64,000 bases of DNA, from positions 9,916,652-9,980,651 of the forward strand of contig JAEMBT020000004.1 of assembly GCA_018873245.2 (NCBI GenBank), in the 5' to 3' direction. Below are positions 36,501-52,782 of this stretch, one piece after another. The notes under the pieces were generated by a model. That model saw nothing but the letters and a program-made list of their open reading frames with translations. It ran no database searches and was not told the DNA's origin. This DNA comes from Archegozetes longisetosus. Its lineage: Eukaryota > Arthropoda > Arachnida > Sarcoptiformes > Trhypochthoniidae. Both the position numbers and the translations under genes were made by a program. Each line of letters begins with the position of its first letter. The stretch's first letter is position 1.

Positions 36501-38038
36501 CAAGCAAAAGCCTGACTAACGCACGAATCAGAGTAACAGTTTAGAAAATATAAATTCAATTCTAGCTGAAGATTACAGTGAAAAAACGTTTGTGTGCAAA
36601 CGGGTGTATTCTATTGAATTTAATTTGGCTAGATTTGAATTTTAATTCCCAATTACGAAATGATTTCAAAACTCAATCGTAGCTTACAACACACATTTCT
36701 CTCTTTACACTATTCTATAGTTTTTTGAATGAAAAATAATTCCTTTTAGAATTTGATTTAATGCTCGAGTCATGGTTTTGGTTTGAATTTAAGATTTAGA
36801 ATAAGGACACACTGGTTGTCAACATGTACTGTGTATTGCTTAGCGTCAATGTAAGGCTATATTGTATTACTAGGTTTCGGCATCAGTGAATATGATTTTT
36901 TTCTCCTCTACCGTAGACTTTACCAACTGCTACCATTTCGCTCTCTTCTCTTTCTTTCAAAATGTCGATCTTGTGCTTCCCTCAAATGATACCGTACTTT
37001 ATTTCACTATACAGTTTTAGGATAGGCTCAAACAATTCAATTGACAGATTAACTTTGAAACTAAATTTCAGTATAAGGGCTTATTTAGCCAGACCTTGAA
37101 TAATGCAACATTTTAGGACTGTGCGATTCAATGCATCAAGTACTGTATGTTTCACAACCAAAATCAAATTTTCAAATTCTAACTAGCTATTAAACCTTGC
37201 AAAACTTTCTAATCACTTCTATCAGATTTTTTATTGCAACTTTCTACAATTTAGCTTCGAGTTCAACCAGACTACCTCTAATTTAGTAAGAACCCCTGAA
37301 TTTACTGTACCATGTGTTAGTGCTGTACAAATATCATAGTATTATATTTGAGGGATTTTCACCAAATTGAGGATAGCTTGCCTTAAATCGGTCGTAAATC
37401 GCGAAAAGTTGCAGTTTAAGGTCTATTCAGAGTCTTTGTAAGTCTTGTTTTTATTCGAAACTTTCAAATCTTTATATTTAGCATTTGTTTGATGACAGGA
37501 AGACTGGTTGAAAAAAGGAATAATGCATTAATTTCTAACGAGGAAAGAGAAAATTTATTGTAATTATTGCGTCTAAGACTTAGTTTTAAAAGTTGCTTAA
37601 AAACAGTTGAGATACGAATGGCATAGTTAGTTTTGGTTGGCATTGACTAGTATTGGAACGTTAGTAAAGAGACTTTGTTTCGTGGTCTCTCCCAAAAAGC
37701 ATTAGAAGTGTTTCTCGTTTGGACTGTTTCATGCCTACAGTCTAGTAATGCCAAACGTAATGCCCTTGGATTCAAACGCCCAATACTTTTGCCTTCTCTC
37801 ACACACACTCGCATTGAATGGCATACAGTGCTAGCACTGCGTTCATTCTCATTCTCATAGTCTCTCTTTTTCTCTCTCTCTCTCTCACTCACTATATGTG
37901 AGACATTTTATCGCATAGAGAATACGACAAAGAAAGAGATATTCATTTTCATTGTGTACAAAATACATTTTACGCCATAGTTTTCTAATACATTAACTAA
38001 ATTTAATTGTTTTACTTATTGTTTCTGTCAATTTATTT
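30551..38038. other. 7.5-kb gene-free stretch
   Basis: No ORF above noise, no RNA gene and no intact repeat recognised. The sequence is AT-rich, with many partially self-similar words that look like old, unidentifiable repeats. The part next to 30551 should contain the PNRC-like promoter; the part next to 38038 probably holds the promoter and 5' UTR of the RNF38/44-like gene, with a (CT)n tract at 37861-37890. Confidence 0.4.
37861..37890 (+). repeat. (CT)n microsatellite
   Basis: About 30 bp of near-pure TC dinucleotides followed by CACTCAC. It lies about 150 bp upstream of the first possible coding exon of the RING gene and could be a GAGA-type promoter element on the minus strand. Confidence 0.6.
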
Positions 38039-40919
<2,881 letters not shown>

Positions 40920-42746
40920 GTGCCATCAATATTAATGCAAGTTATCATTCTTCATAATCATAATATGCTCATCAAAACTAAACTTATTTTTAATGTACAA
41001 TAATTGTATTTTGCTGCGGTTCAAGTGAAATGTTATTTGTATTGAATTATAGCAACAAGTATTGTAATAACCCTTTGGACCTCAGTTTCATATTCCATAG
41101 AGTCTATCCGAGTGAATTTGAAATTTTTTAAAACTATAACATTTAATTAGTTTTTATTTATTGTTTATTCAGAAAACATCATTAAATCGGCTAAATATTG
41201 TGTTTAATAACTTTTATTATAGCGATAGGACCTATAATAGAAGAGTACATTAAATATTTGGTCGATTTAATTGTTGACAATCAAACGATAGACCCATAAA
41301 TGTTCAGAACTTTGATCAACTGTGAATTAATTTCATTTCATATTTTATACAAATGATTCAACTTTTTTGAGATCTCATGAAATGTTTCTCTCAAATTCAA
41401 TAGTTATTTTGCTATTATTGTTATTATTTATTAATTTTATCTGTTTCTAAGTGAGTGGTCTTTCTTCTATCTGAGCATTAATGGGATTAAGAGAGTTTCT
41501 ATTGTTAAGTAATTGTTATCGAACACAATAGGTTTCCGTCTGTAGTCCCTCTATAGCCCCAAAATCCTATGGATCTGCGACTAAGGTCTAACGGTATAGA
41601 TATTTAGTTAATTTTTGGTGATTTATTTTTGATGACATGATTTTGAAAGTTAATAACGTTTATTTCAGGGCTGTTCATAACAGGGCGTTACACATATATT
41701 CTGCTGAAAACTATCTGCAGCTCAGAAACATCTTATTGCTGTAATAGATAGAGTTATGCAATACTTTCATTGATTGCTCAAAATGAGAGACTAATTGATT
41801 CTTATTTTATTAGACTAAGGATATTCTTATACACTCGACTTGACTCAAGTTATCATATCTACAATTGACAAAAGACTCTTAAAGGCTTATGACAATCATA
41901 TTAGTTCATTTATCTTCATTTAAATAGTTGACCAATGATATGATGACTTGGATTTGATGCAAAACTCGAATAGCAAACACAATTATAAGTTTATAACTGT
42001 TCAAATCGTGTCATCCAAATAAATCTTTGTAATAATATTCATAGTAATTGAATTCATGTATTATTATTGGATATTATTATTGATTAATTATTACTATTAT
42101 TGATTATTATTATTATTATTATTACCATTATTAATTATTACGATTATTTTCTTTTTCATTTAACTCTGAAATGTGTAAAACTAAGTTAAGTTAATGTTTA
42201 ATAAGAGCAATACTGAGTTATTGTCTGATCGTTTTGTGTGTAAGACCGGTTCAAATAATTTGTTGCATCTAACTATTACTAAATAGTGCTATTATGTATC
42301 ATCTTAGCTCTTCCTATACAATCTTTAGATGCCATTTATAAGCATCTCATTAACTGTTGATTAATTATATTTAGCTCTTCCTATAATCTTAAGGTGCAAT
42401 CCATTTGCGTTAATATAATCTAAAATAAGTTAGAAAACATTTCGATGCAGTAATGATCAGTTTTGTTTGTTTATAACTATTTTATTCATTCTTTTTTGTA
42501 ATTAATAAAAGAATTCACATTAAGTGTTTAAATAAACATAAGAACGCTTTCTTTTATTGAAGACAATAAAATTGTCAGTTAAATAACTGAATAGTTTTGA
42601 AAAATAATTATCAAATATCACTAAAAACATAATAAGATTGTATCGATTATAATAAAATGACATTAAATGTAATGTATATAAATGTGATAATGCCTTAATG
42701 CAAAATAAAAAATTGATCATTTCTCTAATTGTCTCAAATTGTACAC
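40920..42746. other. Convergent 3' intergenic region
   Basis: Lies between two convergent stops (RING gene and SLBP) and should contain both 3' UTRs. It holds the ATT-rich microsatellite listed separately; otherwise nothing recognised. No histone-type stem-loop was seen near the SLBP stop. Confidence 0.4.
42058..42148 (+). repeat. Impure (ATT)n microsatellite
   Basis: About 90 bp dominated by TAT/ATT trinucleotides with interruptions. Confidence 0.7.
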
Positions 42747-43601
42747 CTAGTCGAACGAACAGTCGGAGAGGAAGTCAGACACATCGAAGTCGAGGTTTTG
42801 TGCCTTCACTTCCGGCGGATCGTATTCATGAAGCTTTTTGCGCCACAACTTTATCTGTTGATCCCACGAACGTCTGCTATACTTAATAAACTTGACCGGA
42901 GTTTTTGGGTCTTCAGCTTTCCTCTTATTCTTCGGCGTCTGTTCTAAATATTTCTGATAACCGATAGTGTTCTTTCCGTAATCGATTTGCTTTTGTCGAC
43001 GTCTTATGATCGACAGGTCGGTCTCGTATTCGATCGAATTATCTCTGCATTGATCTGAACTACTCTTTGTACGACTTTGCGAGTATCTTCTCGAATGATG
43101 TCTATTTTCACCATTCGGTTGGCTAAAAATGCTTCGACGAACACGACTAGCCTTTGGAGTACGAAACAAATGGTCATCGTTTGTTTCTTCTCGTGACTTT
43201 TTGGGAGATCTGAATAAATTGAAGAATTCTTCAGCAGGAATGGTCTTCTTAGCCGATGACTTGGGCGTAGAACTGATGGCCTTATGGTTGAAATCATCGC
43301 TCGATATTTCACTGTATCCAAGACCAGAATCGTTCTCTTTAACACTCTCATCATTCAATTCATCACAATTGTGATCCATATTATCTTCAAATTCTTCAAT
43401 TGGTTCACTTTCGATCATCATATTTTTGTCATCACTTTGGTTGTTGTCTTGATTGTCGTAATTATAAGAATCGAGCGAACTATTTAACTGGTCTAACATT
43501 TGTGACCATTGTTTGTCTTCTTCGTCACTATCACAGAGTTCAGCCCAATCCCTCTCAAACTTTCTTCTTTTAGCAATGAAGTCGACTTTTGATGAACTCA
43601 T
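42747..43601 (-). CDS. SLBP: SLBP, histone mRNA stem-loop binding protein
   Basis: Intronless, 284 residues from the ATG at 43601. SLBP binds the 3' stem-loop of replication-dependent histone mRNAs and directs their processing, export and translation. The RNA-binding domain is residues 193-263: RRRQKQIDYGKNTIGY, then DPKTPVKFIKYSRRSWDQQI, then KLWRKKLHEYDPP. The TPNK phospho-site of other animals is TPVK here (Thr at 235). A KEN box (88-90) and several TP sites lie in the acidic N-terminal half and could govern cell-cycle destruction. The short acidic C-terminal tail after the domain resembles fly SLBP, where the tail aids processing. The frame stays open upstream but has no earlier ATG. Confidence 0.95.
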   Translation of the reverse strand: MSSSKVDFIAKRRKFERDWAELCDSDEEDKQWSQMLDQLNSSLDSYNYDNQDNNQSDDKNMMIESEPIEEFEDNMDHNCDELNDESVKENDSGLGYSEISSDDFNHKAISSTPKSSAKKTIPAEEFFNLFRSPKKSREETNDDHLFRTPKASRVRRSIFSQPNGENRHHSRRYSQSRTKSSSDQCRDNSIEYETDLSIIRRRQKQIDYGKNTIGYQKYLEQTPKNKRKAEDPKTPVKFIKYSRRSWDQQIKLWRKKLHEYDPPEVKAQNLDFDVSDFLSDCSFD

Positions 43602-44100
43602 TCTCTTATTATTTCGTATTGAATAATAAGACAATTTATAAGACGATTTATAATAAAATCAATAATAGGTATTATTATTGATGTGTTGATAGATATTCAG
43701 GTAATAAATAAAGTAAGTTATAAAAGACTTAATTAGGAAATAAATAAATGAATTAAAAGGCTGTCGATTTAATAAAACAAGAGTTCAATCACTGGTTTTA
43801 TTGTTGAGGACAAAATGAATCAACTTTCATTGATATGCCTTAATCTGTGGTTTGGCGCTCGAACCCGACTCCAATCACAAGACAGATACAGACAATTTGG
43901 CTCTCAAATTAACGTTAGCGCCAATTGTTTGCTTATTGGCTGAAAAACCATACAAGGGCGTAAACTTAGAATAGCATTGAAATGTTTGAGTGAGTAGTCA
44001 GAAGGGTATAAAATGAATGGATGACTAGCGGAGTCGAGTCTGAGTTGAGTCTCCGCCTGAATGCCGGCCATTATCGTTGTTCAGTATCTCTTGATATCTT
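43602..44100 (-). promoter_or_regulatory. SLBP upstream region with E2F- and CCAAT-type words
   Basis: TTTGGCGC at about 43851 and its inverse GCGCCAAT at about 43911-43918 are E2F-type words. CCAAT occurs near 43872, and inverted as ATTGG near 43936. Together they lie 250-340 bp upstream of the ATG, a plausible S-phase promoter for SLBP. This is motif matching only. Confidence 0.35.
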
Positions 44101-47100
44101 GAATTCTGAGCTCAACCGCGCCCTAAGCTCTGAGTCAATTCCTGACCATTGCTTTTAACAGCATTTAACTGTTTTTAGAATTTTCTAAATTTATTTTTAA
44201 GTCAACTATTTTTCAGATCATATTTAGTAATATTTTTAATCGACTAAACGGTAAGGATTTTAACAATTTATAGTTTTTTTTTCAATCAATTGTTAACTAT
44301 TTTAGTAGTTTTTCTTTATATAATCAAAGTGTTTGTATTGTAAGCCAAATGAGGTTTGAGACTTGGCTTTAATTCAATTCAAATTTAGTCTGAATTTACA
44401 CTTAATTTAGTCTTAAATTTGACATGAATTTGAATTTTCATATGAACTAAGCAATTAAAAATGTCATAATATTCTCTTAATTAGTTGGTTATTTAATATA
44501 CATTTCATTTAATTTAAGGTCAATTCATAGCAATTATAGTTGTCTTCAGTCCATTTAAAAGTCTTTAAAATAGTATTCAATATAAGTTATGTAATGATTG
44601 TGCGAAATATATTTTTAGAATTTATTTTGCATTTGGTTTTCCATTGAATCGAATCTTATTATTTGTTTCACATAACGCTGTCGTGCATTGTAGTTGAAAA
44701 GGGTTGGAATTAATTACTAGTTATCTCATAATTTAATTCAATTTTAGTATTCACTCAAAACTGCTTCGATTCATTGGTATTTAAATGTTAAACTCAATGA
44801 TAAAAGCATTAAATAAATAGTAATAGTTATGAAGTAGACTTGAAATACTCTATTAATACAGTATGACTTGATGTTGCGTGAAAAAAGTCGAGACGTTATT
44901 AGAGTAGATATTTTGTTATTGTTTCGGAAGGGTTAGTCTATTAAATATTACGCTATTCAAAAATGCTATTATGTTCGTCATACTGCTAAGTGTGAGAAAC
45001 CTTCACTGCAAATAATGCTAACTTTTCAAAATTGCTTTAATGCAACAAAGCTTTGGAATGAAGTATTTGCTAGTTTTATATTTCTATCAGACTGTCTCTA
45101 GTCGGCATTTAGTCATTAAGGATCGTACCAATGAGTTAGTGATTGTCCAGAATATCCAACGATAATAAAAGTCTTCTCCATAGCGACTAAAACGTTAGAC
45201 GGAAAGAGAAACCGAGTATATTTTTTCTCTTAAGTCTATTTGATTTTTATTATCGTCGATATGAATAGCGAAACAAGAAAATAACATTAAACCACTTTTA
45301 TTATCAAAGATAATGTTGTCGTCTGTTTGACAGCAACTTAACACTAACCAAAAGTGTCGCAAAAACTATTACGAAATATATAAACTAAAACAATGATGTA
45401 ATATATCGTTTATTGAAAACCAAATAGTTTGTTTCCTGCAGCAATAATTTTCATATAATATATATATAATTTATTGTTATTCTAAACTGAGAGCATAAAA
45501 AACTTGCACATATTGTGGTGGATTGTGAGTTAAGTTAGTTAATAGTCATTATATACTAGCTATTAGTGGGTTGGGTCTAGCAATGTATGGCCTCGTTTGA
45601 AGTCTATACTAAAAAATCATTATACACTGTATATAATCTCGTCTTGATTTTTGTCAAACCAGTTGTGATAATACATGAACCGCTTCTGCATATTACGTAC
45701 CAACCAATTCAAAACATAACACACCAAATCTTGATTATTCACTTTATATACGCCCTGAATTTTGCCGTACATTCTCATCAATTAGGGATGTAATCAAAAA
45801 ATTAATAACAAATTTTCACATGTCTTCAATTGACTGTTCAAAGAAGGACATTCAAAAATTGATTACAAAATTGCTTTAAAGAGGATGAGCTCAGATCTTC
45901 AGAATGTTCTGATAATTATTGTATTAAAAGTATTTGTTAGCCTTGTTTTCAATTACTTCTTTACAAACGTTTTTCACTTGCACTCTATTCACTACTTTTT
46001 AAAGTCCTTGTCTTTACTCACTTGTTCGCAACTTTAGCTCAAACAAGTTCAAAATTGATAGTTTGTTGCTGTCCGTCACCTCTCAACTATTCTTTCCTTA
46101 GATTAATTGTTTTTTAATTTGTTTTGTTTTGTTCAACATTTCAATTGCTGTACACTTGTTTTGTTTTAGTTTCTATTTTGACTTGGCATAATTCAGTACA
46201 ATAGTAATTTAGTGCTGGTTCCCAATCATATTTTCTATCATCCTTTAAAGGTACGAGTTTTCGATATCAACTAAACTTTTTCTGTCTTGTCTCAGATGTT
46301 GTCAATTAAAGTTGTATTGTAAATAAGTGACTTCAACTGGGCCAAACATATCTATTTGCATTGGAAACTCAGAAGTGATATATTTTGGAAAAATACTAGA
46401 AAACAAAGTTTGAGGTTGCGCTTACAAATGCTATTTTTCATTTCTAACAGACCTCAAAAAGCAAAAACTCAGCAAAAGTTGATGTTTTATTTATAAAATT
46501 AGTTTTACTAAGCATTCAATATAAAAGTGGTTTCATATTTATTGCTAATAGAATTTCATACTTGAGATATACAATGCCTTTTGCATAATTTTCATGTGAT
46601 TTATTCGCAATTTAATTGTTAATTTGTTTTTCAAATAAAGCTCAACGCGTTTCTGTTACTGCTTAGTATTTATTGAGTTGAGTTCATAGCGAAGTAATTT
46701 CATTAACACTATTTGACTTATTCCCTATTATTTGAACGAACAATCTTTGGCTCAAGTATTATCATATGTTTGATGATAGAGGGGTAAAGATCAACGAATC
46801 AAATCTTTACACTTGTTTGCATACATTATCATTATTCATATCCTGTATTTTGTTTTGGCGCTGCTGTTCGGTTATGTATAATGTTATGATAATTGCAAAA
46901 AAGTCGTTAAATTGGAGTTTTTTTTTGACAAATTGCAATTTTTGAGCTCTATTCGTTCCTCATATTCAACACGGAGAAGTACACAATTCAATAGTAATTG
47001 TGATGATTGCATTATTTTCAGTGCAACGACCCTTAGCCACAAGAATGAGTTTCAAGTTTGAAAAAATTGTGTTAAAAATAGAGAAATAATAGATCTCATG

Positions 47101-47240
47101 CGTTTCAAAAGTTGATTTTGTTGATGAGCCAATCGTTTCCCTATTGACGTTTGATATAGTGTTCAGAATTTTTTTTCTTTTATTCTCAATCAATATATAT
47201 GTCAAAAGTTTGAATTGAATTTAAATTCTAGATCCTAATC
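44101..47240. other. Gene-free stretch before adducin
   Basis: 3.1 kb, AT-rich, with small accidental ORFs only. A splice-acceptor-like TTCTAG lies 8 bp before the adducin ATG, so at least one non-coding 5' exon is probably somewhere in this region; I cannot place it. Confidence 0.35.
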
Positions 47241-50200
47241 ATGTCTGGAGTGGAGCAGAACGGAGTGGCTACCGAAACGAAGTTCGATCCCGACGATCCT
47301 GAATGTCAGAAGAAGATGTGGAGACCTCCAGATATTGAACAAGACATGAAAGAAATGGATCGTAGAAGACGTGTCGAGATGATAATGAATAGTCAGGTTT
47401 TTCGAGAAGAACTCGAACGAATTATTGAATCGCAGCTAAATGAGGGCTATTTGCCTGCAAGTCTGTCGGCTTTACAACAAGTGACAGAACTATTACTCCC
47501 ACATTCTGCTCGCAACTCAACAATGACAAGACTCGGTCACAGCGGAATGCCTATCAATGATATTAGAGGTATTGACGGCTTTCGATACGCCAAAGGAGAA
47601 AAATTGCTTCGTTGCAAACTGGCAGCTGTCTATCGACTCATAGAGATGTATGGATGGTCTGAAGGCATCTACAATCATATTACTGTAATTCTATAGCTTA
47701 ACCTTGATTTTTTTACTTTTGTCTTAAAATTCTTGTTTTAATTTAAGGCACGTGTGAGTCAAGATCAGGAACATTTTCTGTTGAATCCATTTGGCCTACA
47801 ATACCATGAAGTGACCGCGTCAGCACTGCTCAAAGTTGATATGCAGGGAAACATTATCGATCCGGGATCTACTAATTTCACTTTCAACAGGTAATTGATC
47901 AGATCGTGACCAATATTTCATACTCAATAACAATTATCTTTCTGGTTGACTTTTCTAGGGCTGGTTTTGTTCTTCATTCAGCTATACATTCAGCTCGACC
48001 TGATATAAAAGCTATCATTCATTTGCATCATTCTCCATGCGTTGCAGTGTCTGCAATGAAGTTTGGTTTACTTCCTGCCAGTCAAGAGGCAGCTATTTTG
48101 GGAGATATTAGTTATCATGATTATAAGGGTTTGCTGATCGATCCTGAAGAACGTGACCAAATTGGTAGAAATCTTGGACCCTTCAACAAAGTAAAAAATA
48201 TAATCAAGATTTGCTTGGAATTTCTAAATTAATTAATTTTTGTAATGTTGTACAGGTTCTAATATTACGTAACCACGGAGTAGTCGCTTGTGGAGAATCT
48301 TTAGAAGAAGCATTATTTTTAATGCAAAACATAGTTCTTGCGTGTGAAACACAAATCAAACTAATGTCTTGTGGTATAGAAAATATTCAATTAATGTCGA
48401 ACGAAGCTATAGAACAGGTTCGGAATATAGTAAAGGCTGCCGGCACTCAAGTCCAGGGAAAACCCGGAGCCGATGATTCAGCTATTGTTTCTGCGAATGC
48501 CGAACAAGACAGTAAGGAAAAGCCTAAGAAGTGGAAAGTATGGGACTTGGAGTTTGAGGCCCAAATGCGAATGCTTGACAACGCTGTGAGTATTGATTGA
48601 TGTGATTTGATCTGTACTGACTATGAATTTAAACGATGTTTGATCTTTAGGGATTTCGTACTGGCTATCTATACAGACAGCCTCTACTACGAGCTGATCA
48701 GCCGCGCACTAAGTATGAAGTGGAACAGCCACCTTCCGCTTCATCTCTGGCACATTATCTAGAAGAAGACAAGTGGTTGAGTCCTTTAAAGAAGTTGGTC
48801 GAAGGAAGACGCACTCAGGATAAGCTGCGTTGGGTTAACTCACCTAATGTTTATCAAAAGGTTGAAGTTTTAGAAACTGGAACCAATGATCCTAAAAAAA
48901 TAACTAAGGTATAGATGATTGGGTTATACCGAACGAATTATGTATTAGGTTGATAGCAATCTCAATTACTCAAAAGTGTAATCTCTATTCCAATTTACTC
49001 ATTGATTGTTTCTCTAATTGTGATCTTAAAAGTGTTCAATAATTAATTATTGGTTATTATATAATTAATATTTGGATATCTTTCCTAACCCACAGATCAG
49101 TGTGTAAATTAAGACTAGATAATAATTGTCTTATTATAAATATTTTGTTTCTTATGAATGAATAAAATGTTTGCTTTTTGATTGAATTAATAAAATGTTT
49201 TCTTTTTCTAGTGGGTTCAGGAAGGATCTCCATCACACAGTACTCCAATCAAAATAGAAACCCCACACCAGTTCGTGCCTGTAAGCGCAGATCCCAGTGA
49301 ATTCAAGCGAAAGCAAAAACAGGTCAGTTTCCATGTATCCATGTCTTATCTAATCTCAACTTTACCTCAATTATACTACCAATGTTCCATTTGAATAAAT
49401 ATTCAAATTTACCTAAATGATGAGTCTGTCAATTGAGTGAGTCAAACAAAATTCAAATCAATCTTAGATGAAAGAAATTCGCTTACAAAATAAAGTTTCG
49501 GGCGGACCACAAAGTCATATACTAGAAGGGGTTACGTGGGAAGAGGTCAAAAATATGAACGAACAAAAGACTGGTGATCAGGTTGTCTTAGTTGGAGCCG
49601 CTTCTAAAGGCATAATTCAGCGCGAGTTTCAACACAACGCTATGGTCTATAAAAGTGCTTACGCTAAAAATCCTTTTGATAATGTGACCGATCAAGAAAT
49701 CGATGACTACAAACAATATGTAGAAAGAAAGCAGAGGGGAGAACCAGGTATGCAGTGGGTTCGGTCTATCTTTAGTCAGTCAATAGTGTTTTGCCCAGTT
49801 TTTAATGTACAACTACTCTGATTCTTATGTCAGTTGACGAAGTGCCCGATAATGTTAGGCATCTGTTAGTAGAACCGGTTTCCTTGACTCAAGACACACA
49901 AGATACACAAGATATTGCTAGTCCAACATCGCCCACATCTCCATTATCTGACGAAGAAGGTACGTACTCGCATAATCTAACTCTAATTTTGGGGTTTACT
50001 ATTTGGTGATTTGGCGCGGCTTCACTCGTATATATTCACTTCTTACTAGTCTTTATTGAAACTTTCATTTCTCAGGCAAAAATTCAGTTAATACGACAAG
50101 CAATCCAGGTGAACCACAAATTGTAATAACTCCTACAATTGATGGTTAGTTTTCTTTCTTTTTGTTTTCATCGTCAAGTTGTGTTTGGAGTTGTGCTGAT

Positions 50201-51381
50201 TTTTGCCTAAAACAAACTGACATTGTCTACTGCAATGCTTGCTCTATAACTTCGTTTCCGGTTACTAATCAAAACTAATAATGCATGAAATACGTATTTT
50301 GTTTTCTCTTGAATAGCTTCTATATCTAGCAGTAATCGTGTACAGCGATCACATTCCGCCAGACTTGCCGCGCAAGGTGTGTAATACCAAATATAATTAT
50401 CTAAATGTCTTTCTCTTTTTTGCAAACCTAACGGACATCAGAGTTTTCTGAGTCTCAGAAAGCTGAAGGTAACTTTCAAATAATGTCGCATTCAAGTTAG
50501 ATACCAATTAATTCCAATGTATGCAAAGTTAATAATTTTGTTGCAATTTTTTTATCAATTATTTAGTTGATGATTTATGTTACTGTATTTGAGTTAGTAC
50601 TGAATGAGTCTTTTTATTTTTTGCACGATTTGACACATTTGTTATGTTTTGCATGTTTATTATAGCTGCTGAAGACAAGTACTTTTCCCGAGGTCGCTTT
50701 AGATCTGAGCGTAAACCAAACAAACAAAGCACCAGTAAGTCCTCAATGTTTTTGCATTTTGCGCATACACTTTCTTTTAAGTTTTGTTCAATTTTCTTAT
50801 TTTGTCTTTTACTCATTTAATCCATGTCACTAATAATCATGCCTATATTGTGTTAATAACTCAATACAAATACAAACAAACTTTGAATTTAGAGTTGTTT
50901 ATGAGAAAATCGATGGTATACGCTAGAGTAAAGTGTGTAAATAAACTCAGTTCTCCATCTCATCAACACGTTTGTTTATTTACCGTTTATTACATTTCTC
51001 GTTGACAACTCTCTATTCGTTATTAAACACTAAAATTATTGTTTATATATAAACTTTGACTCAAATCGATTACTTGTTGATCAAAAGGTGATACAGCCGT
51101 TAACGGCGAAGACAAATTGGGAGATTTTTCAGGAGCCTCAAGGAGTAGTAAAGAGGTTAATAACCAAAACTTTTATTGACTATAAATTAATGAATTTTAC
51201 TGACCATAAATTTTTATTTAAGGGATCTCCTGTTAAAGAGCTACCTTTTGAAAAGTCAAAGAAAGATAAAGATAAGGATAAGGACAAGAAGAAGAAAGGA
51301 ATTAGAACGCCTTCATTTTTACGTAAAAAGAAGCATAAGAAAGATAAAGAGAAAAGTGATAAAGAGAAACCCGAGGCATAA
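47241..51381 (+). CDS. hts: Adducin (Hu-li tai shao type)
   Basis: Fourteen coding exons: 47241-47684, 47748-47890, 47959-48190, 48256-48585, 48651-48908, 49212-49322, 49468-49747, 49834-49959, 50076-50144, 50317-50376, 50442-50468, 50666-50734, 51088-51155 and 51223-51381, giving 791 residues with every junction in frame. Adducin caps actin barbed ends and joins spectrin to actin in the membrane skeleton. The head/neck domain (class-II-aldolase fold) runs from about residue 100 to 370, with GWSEGIYNHIT, HEVTASALLKVD, AIHSARPDIKAIIHLHH and LILRNHGVVACGES. It is followed by a tail with IIQREFQHNAMVYKSAYAKN. The last exon encodes the Lys-rich MARCKS-related domain (IRTPSFLRKKKHKK) that binds calmodulin and stabilises spectrin-actin. 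Exons 8-12 are all symmetric phase 1-1 cassettes. Confidence 0.95.
50442..50468 (+). other. 27-nt adducin microexon (candidate)
   Basis: Nine codons flanked by a pyrimidine-rich acceptor (ending CATCAG) and a GTAACT donor, in phase 1 on both sides like its neighbours. Including or skipping it keeps the frame. Confidence 0.6.
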
Positions 51382-52782
51382 ATAGACAATTGTTACATTA
51401 TAATCCATTCTAATAAATTACATAATGCTTTCGCTCATCGCAAATGCAAAACGACTGCCACAGCTTTTACGATACCTAGTATTTTAACTAATTTTCTCCT
51501 TCAAAGTTCTCACTAATGGAATTATTTGCTCACTTTGTTTGTCTCGCATCAATCAAACTGTTTCCACACTTGTATTGGAATGGAATAATGCAAAGTAGTA
51601 TTACTGAGAAGGAGATCATCTTTTACGACTCATTTGTCGATTAGATATTTAATAACTTATATTTTAAGAGTCGAAGCGATTGTCAGACCACATCCAATAG
51701 TTGGATAATCCGTTCATTTTACTAAAATATTAGTAGGTTTTAAATTATTATAAACGCTTCGATATTATAGGAAAATTTTTATGAATTTCCATTTGGATTA
51801 TATTTGGGAATAATTGAAGATATTGTAAATACACACCAAACACTATTACAAAATAATTTTGTGCTAATCTTTGAGATGAACTTTGAAACAAAATCATGCT
51901 TTCATTGTCTTAAAAGTTAACGTTATGAAGCATTATCTCATTGCGTTTAAAATGAGGTTCCTTTGAAGAAAATTTATGGAATTAAAGCCAGAAAATGTAC
52001 TTTATTATTATTATTATTATATAATTTAAGAAAATACAAACTTTTTTTGTCGATTGGCAGCTCTGTAGCAGTGCTGCTCTGTTACTAAATATATTTAATG
52101 TAGTCGTTCAATATTTGTGATTTTGAATTTTATTAATAAGACATGAAATCAAATCTATTTTTTGCTGTATTTCTTTTTTCAAACATTTCTAACGTATGGT
52201 GTTTATAGTGCTATAGGGTGCTATCTCTGATCCAAATAACATAGAAATTTATAGCACTAGGCCAACAATGCACAACATGTGAGCTTGCTATCGTCTCCGA
52301 AGGTATATGTTTCAGCTTTATCTTAAGCATTCTAAGCTATACTCAAGAGCTTTCAAGAAATTATTTGACGTGTAGAGCTGATTAGCATTGGGTTAGTTTT
52401 GATCAGCCTTATATAAAAAGCTGAATAAATGATAAGCTATTTAACCTTTAGAAAGTAAGTATCAACTGTGAATGGGTGACTCATCTTAAAGAAATATAAC
52501 CTATAATTAAAGTCACAAATCAAAAGGCGTAGTTATACTGGAAAGAAGCTTTGTTTCCAAATGTTCAAGGCTCAACTCAATTACTTTATTCCGCGATAAG
52601 ATTACTAATTTTTATATCAAGGCTTTCGTAACAATTACCTGAATATATCAGTAAAGGTATTAAGCGCTAAGTCATTCACTTAAAGAGAGATAGCGATAAA
52701 ACTGTTTGTAATCGACACAACATTACATTCAGATTGTTTTGATTGAATGAATTTCAGCATCAATTAAGGTTGCGCATAATGT
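51382..52782. other. Adducin to SLC49 intergenic region
   Basis: Adducin 3' UTR, then AT-rich sequence with a short ATT run near 52004-52021. Nothing else recognised. Confidence 0.4.

Noticed and set aside
43602-43634. Longer SLBP N-terminus
   Set aside because: The frame is open to 43634, but only a TTG is available there; the first ATG is at 43601.
45587-45793. 68-codon hydrophobic ORF upstream of adducin
   Set aside because: Composition is that of AT-rich noise; no splice or family support.
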